Below are positions 32,778-41,546 of a DNA stretch of 64,000 bases, piece by piece. Position 1 is the first letter of the stretch. Each line of letters starts with the position of its first letter. The stretch lies in the NCBI RefSeq assembly GCF_002938435.1, contig NZ_POQT01000010.1:1-64000 (forward strand), written 5' to 3'. Origin of the DNA: Blastococcus saxobsidens. Its GTDB lineage: Bacteria; Actinomycetota; Actinomycetes; Mycobacteriales; Geodermatophilaceae. The notes below the pieces were generated by a model. The model saw only the letters and a list, made by a program, of their open reading frames with translations. It searched no databases and had not been told where the DNA came from. The translations under genes and the position numbers were made by a program.

Positions 32778-34160
32778 TCAGCGGCGGTACTCGACCAACC
32801 GCACCATGCCGTCCTCCATGTGGTGGTGGTTGTGGCAGTGGAACAGCCACCGCCCGGGGTTGGTCGCGAGGAAGTCGATCGTCACCTCGCCGCCGTGCGC
32901 GGGGACCGCGACGGTGTCCTTGACCGGTCCGCGGCCGCTCGCGGTGAGGACCTGGAAGTGGTGGCCGTGCAGGTGCATCGGATGCCACTTGGCCCCGGTG
33001 TTGCGCATCGTCAGCCGGACGCGTTGGCCCTCCACGACCGGTAGCGGATCGGCGTCCGGATAGCTCTGCCCGCTGATCTCCGTGCCCTCCAGCGTGAGGT
33101 CGAAGACGCGGTCCGGGCCGCCGGCCGGCAGGGGGAGGGGGTCGACCGCCAGCAGCTCGTCGTAGCCGACGAGGCGGCCGTCGAGCTCGGCCGGCCGGGC
33201 GTCGGGTGGGGGAGCGGTGGACACCGGGCTACCGGTGTAGCGGAGCACCGCCCGTCCGAGGCCGGGCCGGCCCTCCGGCTGCGCCGCGACCTGCCAGGCG
33301 CCGCCGCTCCGGTCGAGCTGGACCAGGACGTCGCACCGCTCACCCATGCCGAGGCGGACGGTGTCCACGGCAACCGGCTCGACGGGCATGCCGTCGGTGT
33401 GCGTGACCGTCAGTCGGTGGCCGGCCACGGCGAACCGGAAGCCGGTGTCGGCCGCGACGTTCATGACGCGCAGCCGCAGCCGGTCGCCCGGCCGTCCCTC
33501 GAGGACCGCGGGGTCCTGCGGCGGTCGTCCGTTCACCAGCAGCGCCGGGTACGTGCGGCCGCCGAAGGAGACGACGTCGCGCGGGTCGACGGGCGGGGGC
33601 GGAGGACGTCCGCCGCCCCTGTGGGAGGTGTGGTCCGCCAGGCCGTCGGCCCAGTCGTCCAGCATCAGGACGTACTCGCGGTCGTAGGCCAGCGGCTCGT
33701 CCCGGGGCTCCACGACGAGGGGCCCGTACAGCCCGCGGTCCAGCTGCATGCCCACATGGGAGTGGTACATGAACGACCCGGGCACCGTGGCCGGGAACTC
33801 GTAGAGGAACTCTTCGCCCGGTCGCACCGGACGTTGCGTGACCCCGGGGACGCCGTCCATGGCGTTGGGTGGGGCGAGGCCGTGCCAGTGCACGGTCGTG
33901 TCCTCGGGCAGTGCGTTGTCGACCTGCACCCGCAGCACCTCCCCGGCCCGGAGGCGGATCTCCGGGCCGGGGACCGTTCCGTAGCCCCAGGTGCGCGCCG
34001 GCGTCCCGGCCAGGTCGAGGGTCATGGCAGCCGGCCGCAGTCGCAGGGCCGGGGCGGCAGCCGGCGCCGGCGCCCCGCAACCCGGGACCAGCGCGAGCCC
34101 GGCTGCCGCCGACCCGGCCAGGAACGCCCGGCGGGTCAGCGGCGTCCGGAGACCGCTCAC
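32778..34160 (-). CDS. Tat-exported multicopper oxidase
   Basis: This 460-residue multicopper oxidase would act outside the membrane, oxidising Cu(I) or organic substrates with oxygen. The Tat signal TRRAFLAG (residues 9-16) is followed by VPGC28, so it may be lipid-anchored. The four copper motifs are intact: HWHG at 91-94, HSH at 133-135, HPMHLHGH at 393-400 and HCHNHHHMEDGM at 441-452, with the type 1 copper ligands C442, H447 and M452. Three cupredoxin domains fit the length. The start at 34160 overlaps the stop of the upstream cupredoxin-like lipoprotein gene by 4 bp. Copper tolerance or metal oxidation is likely, but the substrate is not known. Confidence 0.93.
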   Translation of the reverse strand: MSGLRTPLTRRAFLAGSAAAGLALVPGCGAPAPAAAPALRLRPAAMTLDLAGTPARTWGYGTVPGPEIRLRAGEVLRVQVDNALPEDTTVHWHGLAPPNAMDGVPGVTQRPVRPGEEFLYEFPATVPGSFMYHSHVGMQLDRGLYGPLVVEPRDEPLAYDREYVLMLDDWADGLADHTSHRGGGRPPPPPVDPRDVVSFGGRTYPALLVNGRPPQDPAVLEGRPGDRLRLRVMNVAADTGFRFAVAGHRLTVTHTDGMPVEPVAVDTVRLGMGERCDVLVQLDRSGGAWQVAAQPEGRPGLGRAVLRYTGSPVSTAPPPDARPAELDGRLVGYDELLAVDPLPLPAGGPDRVFDLTLEGTEISGQSYPDADPLPVVEGQRVRLTMRNTGAKWHPMHLHGHHFQVLTASGRGPVKDTVAVPAHGGEVTIDFLATNPGRWLFHCHNHHHMEDGMVRLVEYRR

Positions 34161-34981
34161 TCCGCCTGGAACTCCGCCAGCATCCCGAGGGTCAGGTGCG
34201 GCGGTCCGCTGCCCTCGGCCTCAGGGGTCGTGCCCTGCGGGACGAAGCAGCCCGCGCCGTAGCGCCCCGGCTCCATGCGGAGGAACACCGTGTCGGACTC
34301 GCCGGGGGCGGCGAAGGCGGCGCCGGCGAACTGGACCATCGACTCGGACTGCTCGGGGGGCAGCGCGGCGAGCTCGGCCAGCGGCATGTCGACGTCGTCG
34401 TCGATCCGGACGATGCCGATCTCGTGGAGCTCCTCGCCCTCGTTCCGGAAGGTGACGGCCACGACGCCGGAGGGCACCGAATCGGGGACCCCCTCGTACT
34501 CGTAGTCGACCCCGGTGACCTCGATCTGCTCGTAGCCGCACTCGGCGAGCATGTACTCGTCGATCGCGTCGTCGGCCGCCATGAACTCGGCGCCCTCCAT
34601 CGGGGCCATGTCTCCCGTGCTGAGCGCCTGCTGCATCGTGGCGATCGAGGTGGCGACGTCGTCGGCGACCTCCTCGGGTGCGGTCTCCTGCGCGCGCTCC
34701 AGCAGCGGGCCGAGCCGTGCGCTGAACTCCTCCATCGCGGCCTGGGCCTCGGCGGGCGGCGTGGTCTCGTCGATCGGTGGGCCGGCGGCGGCGGCCGACT
34801 CCACGTCCACGGCCGCCTCGCAGAACTCCGCCGGATCGGCGGCGGCCGAGGTCTCGGCGGAGGTGGCCGCAGCCTGGCTGTCGCCGCCGGGCTCCTCGTC
34901 GGAGCCGCAGGCGGCGACGGCCAGTGCCACCACCAGCGCCGTGCCCGTCGCCGACCACCGGCTCCTCGTCGTCGTGTGCAT
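34157..34981 (-). CDS. Lipoprotein with C-terminal cupredoxin-like domain
   Basis: I do not recognise a named family for the whole 274-residue protein. A signal peptide ends in the lipobox AACG with Cys25. Residues 50-150 are helical and acidic with two Cys (C54, C148). Residues from about 150 look like a cupredoxin: VVAVTFRNEGEELHEIGIV supplies His186, and the end supplies Cys245, His262 and Met267, spaced C-x16-H-x4-M. Type 1 copper sites use His, Cys, His and Met in this order, though the Cys-His loop is longer than usual. It is the first gene of a coupled pair with the multicopper oxidase, so an electron or copper relay is a reasonable inference. Confidence 0.75.
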   Translation of the reverse strand: MHTTTRSRWSATGTALVVALAVAACGSDEEPGGDSQAAATSAETSAAADPAEFCEAAVDVESAAAAGPPIDETTPPAEAQAAMEEFSARLGPLLERAQETAPEEVADDVATSIATMQQALSTGDMAPMEGAEFMAADDAIDEYMLAECGYEQIEVTGVDYEYEGVPDSVPSGVVAVTFRNEGEELHEIGIVRIDDDVDMPLAELAALPPEQSESMVQFAGAAFAAPGESDTVFLRMEPGRYGAGCFVPQGTTPEAEGSGPPHLTLGMLAEFQAE

Positions 34982-35184
34982 CGGACATCCCAGCCTCTCT
35001 GACGGTGGACGGCGAACCGTTCCGCATCGTGTCGACGGTGCAGAGTTGCGAACCAGCGAGTTCTGTGGTTGGTCACGCTGCGGCGGACGTCGTGGCGGGT
35101 GAGCCCGACCCGCGATCCGTCACGGTCGGTCGGCACGCGGGTCCGCAGGGTCGAGGACGGCGCGGTGCGCCGGAACGCGGGACC
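34982..35184. promoter_or_regulatory. Divergent intergenic region
   Basis: These 203 bp separate the copper lipoprotein gene (minus strand) from the HNH gene (plus strand). Both promoters should lie here, but I saw no convincing -35/-10 pair or CsoR-type palindrome. Confidence 0.3.
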
Positions 35185-35592
35185 ATGGCGGAGGTGAGCG
35201 CCCAGCCCGATCGTGCGGCCCGGCTGCTGCTGATCCTCGAGCGGGACGGGCCGACCTGCATCTGGTGCGGGCGTGGCTTCTCCGGACAGGTCCGGCCGAC
35301 CACCGAGCACGTCGTGCCACGGGTGAAGGGCGGCCCCTCCTGGCTGGAGAACGAGGTCGCGGCGTGCGGCCGCTGCAACGGCGAGCGCGGGCACCGCACC
35401 CCCGTCGAGTGGCTGGAGGAGTGCCGGCGGCGCGGCTGGCATGCCGACGCGGCCCGGCTGGCGAGCAGTCTGCAGGCGCTCGACCGGGCGATCGCGCGCA
35501 CCGGCGGGCAGCGCCGGGCCCGGCCCTACCTCGACGCCCAGTTGCGGCGGCTCCGCCGGTCGGGCGGTCCGGCGGCCGAGGTCCCCGCCTAG
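35185..35592 (+). CDS. Small HNH endonuclease
   Basis: This 135-residue protein is mostly one HNH nuclease domain. It contains TCIWCGRGF, TTEHVVPRVKGGPSWLENE and ACGRCNGERGHRTPVEWL, giving two CxxC zinc pairs and the His/Asn/His catalytic core. The C-terminal 50 residues are basic helices. The ATG at 35185 was chosen over the longer open frame because upstream sequence is noncoding; a GTG at 35194 is possible. It is not linked to a phage or restriction gene here. Its target is unknown. Confidence 0.85.
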   Translation: MAEVSAQPDRAARLLLILERDGPTCIWCGRGFSGQVRPTTEHVVPRVKGGPSWLENEVAACGRCNGERGHRTPVEWLEECRRRGWHADAARLASSLQALDRAIARTGGQRRARPYLDAQLRRLRRSGGPAAEVPA

Positions 35593-35602
35593 GGTCTCGC
35601 TC

Positions 35603-36160
35603 GTGACGGCAGCGCACGCGACGACGGGCCGGGTGGCCCGCATCTGGGTCTATCCGGTGAAGTCCCTGGCAGGCACGCCGCTGGACCGGGTCCGGCTGAC
35701 CCCGGCGGGCCCGGAGGGCGATCGCGCCTGGACCGTCGTGGACGCCGGCAGCGGCGAGGTGCTGCGCGGCAGGCACGCCCCAGGGCTGGCCGGGCTCAGG
35801 CCCACGGGGGACCCCGACGCCGACGGCCGGGCCGTGGCCGAGGCGCTCGGCCGGCCCGTGCGGGTCGAGCCCGCGCCCGGTGGCTCGGCGGCCGACGCCG
35901 CGGCGGTCCACCTGGTCTCGCGGCAGGCGGTCGACCGGGCGGAACTGGGCGACGTGCCCGAGGGCTGCTCCGCCGACGACCCGCGGGCCAACGTCCTGCT
36001 CGACCTGCCCGACGACGACGAGCGCACCTGGGTCGGCCGCACGGTCCGCATCGGGGACGCCGAGCTGCACGTCACCCGCACGCCCAAGCACTGCCTGGGC
36101 GTCTACGCCGAGGTGCGGCAACCCGGTGAGATCGCCGTCGGCGACGTCGTCCTGCTCTAG
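35603..36160 (+). CDS. MOSC domain protein
   Basis: MOSC domains occur in molybdenum cofactor sulphurases and related proteins and bind or transfer metal-sulphur groups. This 185-residue protein has an N-terminal MOSC-N beta region (RIWVYPVKSLAGTPLDRVRL, GDRAWTVVD). The MOSC core includes FANVLLD-like RANVLLDLP, the conserved cysteine in TPKHCLGVY and a final IAVGDVVLL. The GTG at 35603 lies 10 bp after the HNH stop, so both may share a transcript. The substrate is not known. Confidence 0.88.
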   Translation: MTAAHATTGRVARIWVYPVKSLAGTPLDRVRLTPAGPEGDRAWTVVDAGSGEVLRGRHAPGLAGLRPTGDPDADGRAVAEALGRPVRVEPAPGGSAADAAAVHLVSRQAVDRAELGDVPEGCSADDPRANVLLDLPDDDERTWVGRTVRIGDAELHVTRTPKHCLGVYAEVRQPGEIAVGDVVLL

Positions 36161-36169
36161 CCTGCGGCC

Positions 36170-37279
36170 GTGCGTCGCGTCTGGGCCGTCGGGGCGGCCG
36201 TGGTGCTGGTCGCCGCGTGCGGTGCCGAGGAGGGCACGCCCTGGAGCCCGGCCGGCGTCCCCGGTGCCCGGTCCACGCCGGCGGCCGAGCCGCGGAGCAT
36301 CACGCTGGTGGCCACCGGCGACGTCCTGGTCCACCAGGACCGGGCGCTCGCCGCGGGTGCCGAGCAGCCGGACGGCTCCTACGACTTCAGCGGCGTGTTC
36401 GCGCCGGTCGCCGACCTGATCGGCGATGCCGACCTGGCGATCTGCCACCTGGAGACCCCGGTCGCCGCACCCGGCGGCCCCTACCGGGGGTACCCGAGCT
36501 TCGAGGTCCAGCCGGAGGTCGTCGACGCGCTCGCCGGGGTGGGGTACGACCTCTGCTCCACGGCGTCCAACCACTCGCTGGACGCCGGGTTCGACGGGCT
36601 CGCCCGGACCCTCGACGTCCTCGACGCGGCCGGCATCGCGCACACCGGCACGTACCGCAGCGAGCAGGAGAGCGGGCGGCCCACGCTCGTCGACGTCGCC
36701 GGGGTGACCGTCGGGCACGTCGCGAGCACCTTCGGCCTCAACGGCGTCCCGCTGCCCGCGGGCCGGGAGTGGTCGGTGGACGTCGCCGCGCTGCCGGACG
36801 TCGACGCGATGCTCGAGGCCGCCGCGCGGGCGCGGGCGGCCGGTGCGCAGATCGTCGTCGCCAGCCTGCACTGCTGCCAGGAGTACCGGCACGACCCCAC
36901 CGACACGCAGGTGGCCGCCACGCGGGCGCTGCTCGCCTCGCCCGACGTCGACCTGGTCGTCGGGCACCACGCCCACGTCGTCCAGCCGTTCGAGCAGATC
37001 GCGGGGGAGTGGGTGGCCTACGGCCTCGGCAACCACCTCGCCGAGCACGCCATCCGCGGGTACCCGACCGAGGACTCCGTCGCCGCGCGGTTCACCTTCA
37101 CCGAGGGGCCGGACGGCGGGTTCACCGTGACGCGGGCCGAGGCGGTGCCGCTGACCATCGACCTGGGGAGCGACGCCGTGACCGTGCGCCCGGCCGACCC
37201 GGCGACGGCCCAGCGGGTGGCCGAGGTGCTCGACCGGCGCGGCGCGGTCGCCGCCGGCCTCGCCGTCGTCCCCGGGTGA
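36170..37279 (+). CDS. CapA-family lipoprotein
   Basis: This 369-residue protein is a CapA/PgsA-type metallophosphatase-like protein, a family linked to poly-gamma-glutamate capsule synthesis. A short signal peptide ends in VAACG with Cys17. The catalytic-type motifs are present: ATGDVLVH, CHLETPV, STASNHSLDAGFDG, SLHCCQEY and VVGHHAHVVQPFE, followed by YGLGNHL. It starts with GTG at 36170, nine bases after the MOSC stop. No capB or capC genes lie nearby, so a capsule role is doubtful and a cell-envelope phosphatase is an alternative. Confidence 0.87.
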   Translation: MRRVWAVGAAVVLVAACGAEEGTPWSPAGVPGARSTPAAEPRSITLVATGDVLVHQDRALAAGAEQPDGSYDFSGVFAPVADLIGDADLAICHLETPVAAPGGPYRGYPSFEVQPEVVDALAGVGYDLCSTASNHSLDAGFDGLARTLDVLDAAGIAHTGTYRSEQESGRPTLVDVAGVTVGHVASTFGLNGVPLPAGREWSVDVAALPDVDAMLEAAARARAAGAQIVVASLHCCQEYRHDPTDTQVAATRALLASPDVDLVVGHHAHVVQPFEQIAGEWVAYGLGNHLAEHAIRGYPTEDSVAARFTFTEGPDGGFTVTRAEAVPLTIDLGSDAVTVRPADPATAQRVAEVLDRRGAVAAGLAVVPG

Positions 37280-37378
37280 CGCGCTGCGGGGCGCGGGGCG
37301 GGGACGGCACTAGGCTCAAGGGCCGGTGACCGGCCTGCCCGGCCGCCGGTGACGTCGCGCCGACCCCTGGGAGTACCT

Positions 37379-39418
37379 GTGTCCACCCCGCCCTCGCCAA
37401 CCGCCGTCGCACCGATCCGGGTGCCGGCCGGGACGACGGCGCAGCAGGCGCTCAAGGACGCCGGGATCCCGCTCAAGGGTGCCGACGGCGCCGTCGTCGT
37501 CCGTGACCTGGCCTCCGGTGACCTCAAGGACCTGGCGTGGACCCCGGACACCGACGCCGAGGTGGAGCCCGTCCCGGCCGCCAGCGCCGAGGGCCGGGCG
37601 GTCATCCGGCACTCGACCGCGCACGTCCTGGCCCAGGCCGTCCAGGGGCTCTTCCCGGGCACCCGGCTGGGCATCGGCCCGCCGGTCGAGAACGGCTTCT
37701 ACTACGACTTCGAGCCCGAGCGCCCCTTCACCCCCGAGGACCTCACCGCCCTCGAGAAGAAGATGACCGAGATCGTCCGCGCGGGGCAGAACTTCGCCCG
37801 CCGGGAGATCAGCGACGCCGACGCCCAGGCCGAGCTCGCCTCCGAGCCGTACAAGCTCGAGCTGATCGGGCTCAAGGGCTCTGCTGTCGACCCGGCCCAC
37901 CCCACCGAGGGCGCCGACGTGGAGGTCGGCGGTGCGCAGCTGACCATGTACGACAACCTCGACCCCCGGAGCGGCGAGCGGGTCTGGACCGACCTGTGCC
38001 GCGGCCCGCACCTGCCGCGGACCAACAACATCCCCGCCTTCTCCCTGACCCGCAGCGCCGCGGCCTACTGGCGGGGCAGCGAGAAGAACCCCCAGCTGCA
38101 GCGCATCTACGGCACCGCCTGGGAGAGCAAGGACGCGCACAAGGCGTACCTGGAGCACCTGGCCGAGGCCGAGCGCCGCGACCACCGCCGGCTGGGCGCC
38201 GAGCTGGACCTGTTCAGCTTCCCCGACGAGATCGGGTCCGGGCTGGTCGTGTTCCACCCCAAGGGTGGGGTGGTCAAGCGGGAGATGGAGGACTACGTCC
38301 GCCGCCGGCACATCGAGGAGGGCTTCGACTACGTCGGCAGCCCGCACATCTCCAAGGGCGGACTGTTCGAGACCTCGGGGCACCTGCCGTACTACGAGGA
38401 CACGATGTTCCCGGCGATGGAGCTGGAGAACTCGAAGTACTACCTCAAGGCTATGAACTGCCCGATGCACAACCTGATCTTCCGGTCGCGCGGGCGGTCC
38501 TACCGGGAGCTGCCGCTGCGGTTCTTCGAGTTCGGCACCGTCTACCGCTACGAGAAGTCCGGCGTCGTGCACGGGCTGACCCGCGTCCGCGGCCTGACCC
38601 AGGACGACTCGCACAGCTACGTCACCCCCGAGCAGGCGCCCGGGGAGATCTGGCACCTGCTGCACTTCGTGCTCGGGCTGCTGCGCGACTTCGGCCTGGA
38701 CGACTACTACCTCGAGCTCTCCACCCGCGGGGACGACCCGGAGAAGCAGGCCAAGTTCATCGGGTCCGAGGAGGAGTGGGCGGTCGCCACCGCGGTCCTC
38801 GAGGAGGCGGCGAAGGAGACCGGGCTCGAGCTGGTGCCCGATCCGGGCGGCGCTGCTTTCTACGGCCCGAAGATCTCCGTGCAGGCACGCGACGCCATCG
38901 GCCGGACCTGGCAGATGTCGACCATCCAGTACGACTTCAACCAGCCCGCCCGGTTCGGCCTGGAGTTCAGCGCCGCCGACGGCACCCGGCAGCAGCCGGT
39001 GATGATCCACTCGGCGAAGTTCGGCTCCCTGGAGCGGTTCTTCGGCGTCCTCACCGAGCACTACGCCGGCGCGTTCCCGGCCTGGCTCGCGCCGGTCCAG
39101 GCCGTGGGCATCCCGGTGACCGACGAGCAGGTGCCCTACCTGCGCGACCTCGGCCTGCGGCTGCGGCAGCGCGGGCTGCGCTTCGAGCTCGACGACTCCG
39201 ACGACCGCATGCAGAAGAAGATCCGGACCGCCAGCAAGCAGAAGGTGCCGTTCGTCCTGATCGCCGGCGCCACCGACGCCGCGGCGGGTGCGGTCTCCTT
39301 CCGGTTCCGCGACGGCAGCCAGCGCAACGGCGTGCCGGTCGCCGACGCGGTCGAGGAGATCGCGGCCTGGGTGGCGGTGCGCAACAACGCCGACCCGACG
39401 GCGGAGACCAGCGGATGA
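37379..39418 (+). CDS. thrS: Threonyl-tRNA synthetase
   Basis: ThrS charges tRNA-Thr and edits misattached serine. The 679-residue protein has a TGS-like N-terminus and the SAD editing domain ([17 protein letters not shown], with [12 protein letters not shown]). The class II core has [13 protein letters not shown] carrying the zinc cysteine, [20 protein letters not shown] and [16 protein letters not shown]. The C-terminal anticodon domain ends the protein. The start is the GTG at 37379 with GGGAG five bases upstream; an in-frame GTG at 37349 lacks this. It begins a coupled gene run matching the M. tuberculosis order thrS-HIT-pgsA-acyltransferase-pimA. Confidence 0.97.
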   Translation: MSTPPSPTAVAPIRVPAGTTAQQALKDAGIPLKGADGAVVVRDLASGDLKDLAWTPDTDAEVEPVPAASAEGRAVIRHSTAHVLAQAVQGLFPGTRLGIGPPVENGFYYDFEPERPFTPEDLTALEKKMTEIVRAGQNFARREISDADAQAELASEPYKLELIGLKGSAVDPAHPTEGADVEVGGAQLTMYDNLDPRSGERVWTDLCRGPHLPRTNNIPAFSLTRSAAAYWRGSEKNPQLQRIYGTAWESKDAHKAYLEHLAEAERRDHRRLGAELDLFSFPDEIGSGLVVFHPKGGVVKREMEDYVRRRHIEEGFDYVGSPHISKGGLFETSGHLPYYEDTMFPAMELENSKYYLKAMNCPMHNLIFRSRGRSYRELPLRFFEFGTVYRYEKSGVVHGLTRVRGLTQDDSHSYVTPEQAPGEIWHLLHFVLGLLRDFGLDDYYLELSTRGDDPEKQAKFIGSEEEWAVATAVLEEAAKETGLELVPDPGGAAFYGPKISVQARDAIGRTWQMSTIQYDFNQPARFGLEFSAADGTRQQPVMIHSAKFGSLERFFGVLTEHYAGAFPAWLAPVQAVGIPVTDEQVPYLRDLGLRLRQRGLRFELDDSDDRMQKKIRTASKQKVPFVLIAGATDAAAGAVSFRFRDGSQRNGVPVADAVEEIAAWVAVRNNADPTAETSG

Positions 39419-39993
39419 CCGAGCCGGGGTCGGATCTGCCGACCGGGCAGCCCTTCGAGCACCTCTGGACGCCCTACCGGATGGCCTACATCCGCGGCGA
39501 GGGCAAGCCCACCGGCGCCCACGACTGCCCGTTCTGCGTCATCCCGACGATGCCCGACGACGAGGGGCTGATCGTGGCCCGCGGGTCGACGGTGTTCGCC
39601 GTCCTCAACCTCTACCCGTACAACGCCGGGCACCTGATGGTGGTGCCGTACCGGCACGTGCCCGACTACACCGACCTGACGGCCGAGGAGGTCGCCGAGC
39701 TGGGCGACTTCACCCAGACCGCGATGCGCACCATCCGCGCGGTCGCCGGCGCGCACGGCTTCAACATCGGCATGAACCAGGGATCGGTGGCCGGTGCGGG
39801 CATCGCCGACCACCTGCACCAGCACACGGTGCCGCGGTGGGGCGGGGACACCAACTTCATGCCGGTGGTCGGGCTGACCCGCGTGCTCCCGCAGGTGCTG
39901 CGCGAGACGCGGGACCTGCTCGCCGCTGCGTGGCCCGACCACGCCGTGCCCGCGGCTCCCACCACCCACCCCTCCACCCGCGCGGAGGCCTGA
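39415..39993 (+). CDS. HIT-domain protein, Ap4A phosphorylase-like
   Basis: The 192-residue protein carries the histidine triad [10 protein letters not shown] and an N-terminal zinc-like pair in CPFCVIP. Other parts are [19 protein letters not shown] and [14 protein letters not shown]. The ortholog at this location in M. tuberculosis (Rv2613c) acts as a diadenosine tetraphosphate phosphorylase, so a similar role is likely. The ATG at 39415 overlaps the thrS stop by 4 bp, and pgsA follows without a gap. Confidence 0.9.
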   Translation: MTEPGSDLPTGQPFEHLWTPYRMAYIRGEGKPTGAHDCPFCVIPTMPDDEGLIVARGSTVFAVLNLYPYNAGHLMVVPYRHVPDYTDLTAEEVAELGDFTQTAMRTIRAVAGAHGFNIGMNQGSVAGAGIADHLHQHTVPRWGGDTNFMPVVGLTRVLPQVLRETRDLLAAAWPDHAVPAAPTTHPSTRAEA

Positions 39994-40611
39994 GTGCTCG
40001 GCGTCAACGCCCGCCCGCTGGTGGCCAAGGTCGTGAACCCGCTCGCCGCCCGGCTCGCGCGGGTCGGCGTCACGCCGGACATGGTGACGATCACCGGCAC
40101 GGTCGGCGCCGTCGCCTCTGCCGCGGGGCTCATCGCCACCGGTCAGCTGTTCTGGGGGGCGTTCGCCGTCACGGTGTTCGTGCTGCTCGACATGCTCGAC
40201 GGTGCGCTGGCCCGGCTGCGGGGCGGCGGCTCGGTGTTCGGCGCGGTGCTGGACTCCACCGGCGACCGCGCCGCCGACGCCGCCATCTTCGGCGCGCTGA
40301 TCTGGTGGTACTCCGGCGCGGGCGACGACCGGCTGCTGGTCCTCCTCGCCCTGCTCTGCCTCGTGCTGGGCGTGCTCACCTCCTACATCAAGGCGCGCGC
40401 CGAGGGCATGGGTCTGGCCTGCGACGTGGGCGTGGTCGAGCGCACCGAGCGGCTGATCTTGGTGCTGGTCGGCACCGGCTTCACCGGCCTGGGCATCCCG
40501 TACGCCGTCGACGTCGCGCTGTGGGTGCTGCTGGTCGGCAGCGCGGTCACGGTGGCCCAGCGGGTCCTGGCGGTGAAGCGGGCCGCCGCGAACGCGCGGA
40601 TCCCGTCGTGA
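39994..40611 (+). CDS. pgsA: Phosphatidylinositol phosphate synthase (CDP-alcohol phosphatidyltransferase)
   Basis: This membrane enzyme joins CDP-diacylglycerol to inositol 1-phosphate, the first step to phosphatidylinositol and its mannosides. The 205-residue protein has the complete CDP-alcohol motif D69-G70, A73-R74, G83, D87 and D91 and about six membrane segments. The GTG at 39994 immediately follows the HIT stop. The choice of inositol phosphate over glycerol phosphate rests on position next to the acyltransferase and pimA, as in mycobacteria. Confidence 0.92.
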   Translation: MLGVNARPLVAKVVNPLAARLARVGVTPDMVTITGTVGAVASAAGLIATGQLFWGAFAVTVFVLLDMLDGALARLRGGGSVFGAVLDSTGDRAADAAIFGALIWWYSGAGDDRLLVLLALLCLVLGVLTSYIKARAEGMGLACDVGVVERTERLILVLVGTGFTGLGIPYAVDVALWVLLVGSAVTVAQRVLAVKRAAANARIPS

Positions 40612-41546
40612 GCGGCGCCCGGGAGCGGGTGCTCGCCCGGCTGACCGACAGCGGTTACGCCGCGGGCTGGCGGGCGGTGCGGATGCTGCCCGAGCCGGTG
40701 GCGCGCGGCCTGTTCGACCGCGCGGGCGAGTGGGCGGCCGGGCGGGACGGCGCCGGCGTCCGCCGGCTGCGGGCGAACCTGCGCGTCGTCACCGGCGGGG
40801 CGCTGTCCGAGCCGGAGCTCGACGAGCTGACCCGCCGCGCCATGCGGTCCTACGCCAGGTACTGGCAGGAGGCGTTCCGGCTGCCCACCCTCGGCACCCG
40901 GCGGATCCTGGCCGGCACCACGGTGGACGGCGTCGAGCACCTGCGGAAGGCCCGGGACGAGGGGCGCGGTGTGATCATCGCCCTCCCGCACAGCGGGAAC
41001 TGGGACGCCGCCGGGGTGTGGTTCGTCGACTGGCTCGACGGCCCGTTCATGACCGTCGCCGAGCGGCTGCGGCCGGAGTCGCTCTACCGGCGCTTCCTCG
41101 ACTACCGCGAGTCCCTGGGTTTCCGGGTCGTCCCGCTGACCGGCGGGCCGCGGCCGAGCGCCGAGGTGCTCAGGGAGTGGCTGGCGGCCGGGGGCTCGGC
41201 GTGCCTGCTGGTCGACCGCAACCTCGGCGCCGGCGGTGTGCCGGTGCGGTTCTTCGACCGCCCGGCGACGATGCCCGGCGGCGCGGCGGCGCTGGCCGCG
41301 GAGACCGGCGCGGCGCTGCACCCGGTCGTGAGCCGGTTCGACGGGCCGGGCTGGCGGCACCGGGTGTACCCGGAGGTGCCGGTCGCCGACGCGTCGCGGA
41401 CCGCCGTCGCCGCCGCGATGCAGCAGGTGGCCGACGCGTTCACCGCCGGCATCGCGCAGGCGCCGGAGGACTGGCACATGCTCGGCCGCGTCTGGCCCGA
41501 CGTCGGGGCCGACGCGCCCCGGTCCCCGCAGAGGGAGCCGGCCTGA
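40608..41546 (+). CDS. patA: Phosphatidylinositol mannoside acyltransferase
   Basis: This 312-residue protein belongs to the LpxL/HtrB-like acyltransferases. Its catalytic motif HSGNWD lies at residues 128-133, followed by DRNLGAGGVPVRFF and PGGAAALAAETGA. In mycobacteria the ortholog (Rv2611c) adds palmitate to the mannose of PIM, acting at the inner face of the membrane. The start is the GTG at 40608 overlapping the pgsA stop; the last codon overlaps the first base of pimA. Confidence 0.92.
   Translation: MSGARERVLARLTDSGYAAGWRAVRMLPEPVARGLFDRAGEWAAGRDGAGVRRLRANLRVVTGGALSEPELDELTRRAMRSYARYWQEAFRLPTLGTRRILAGTTVDGVEHLRKARDEGRGVIIALPHSGNWDAAGVWFVDWLDGPFMTVAERLRPESLYRRFLDYRESLGFRVVPLTGGPRPSAEVLREWLAAGGSACLLVDRNLGAGGVPVRFFDRPATMPGGAAALAAETGAALHPVVSRFDGPGWRHRVYPEVPVADASRTAVAAAMQQVADAFTAGIAQAPEDWHMLGRVWPDVGADAPRSPQREPA

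Noticed and set aside
37349-37378. Upstream GTG start for thrS
   Set aside because: It has no ribosome site, while the GTG at 37379 has GGGAG at the right distance.
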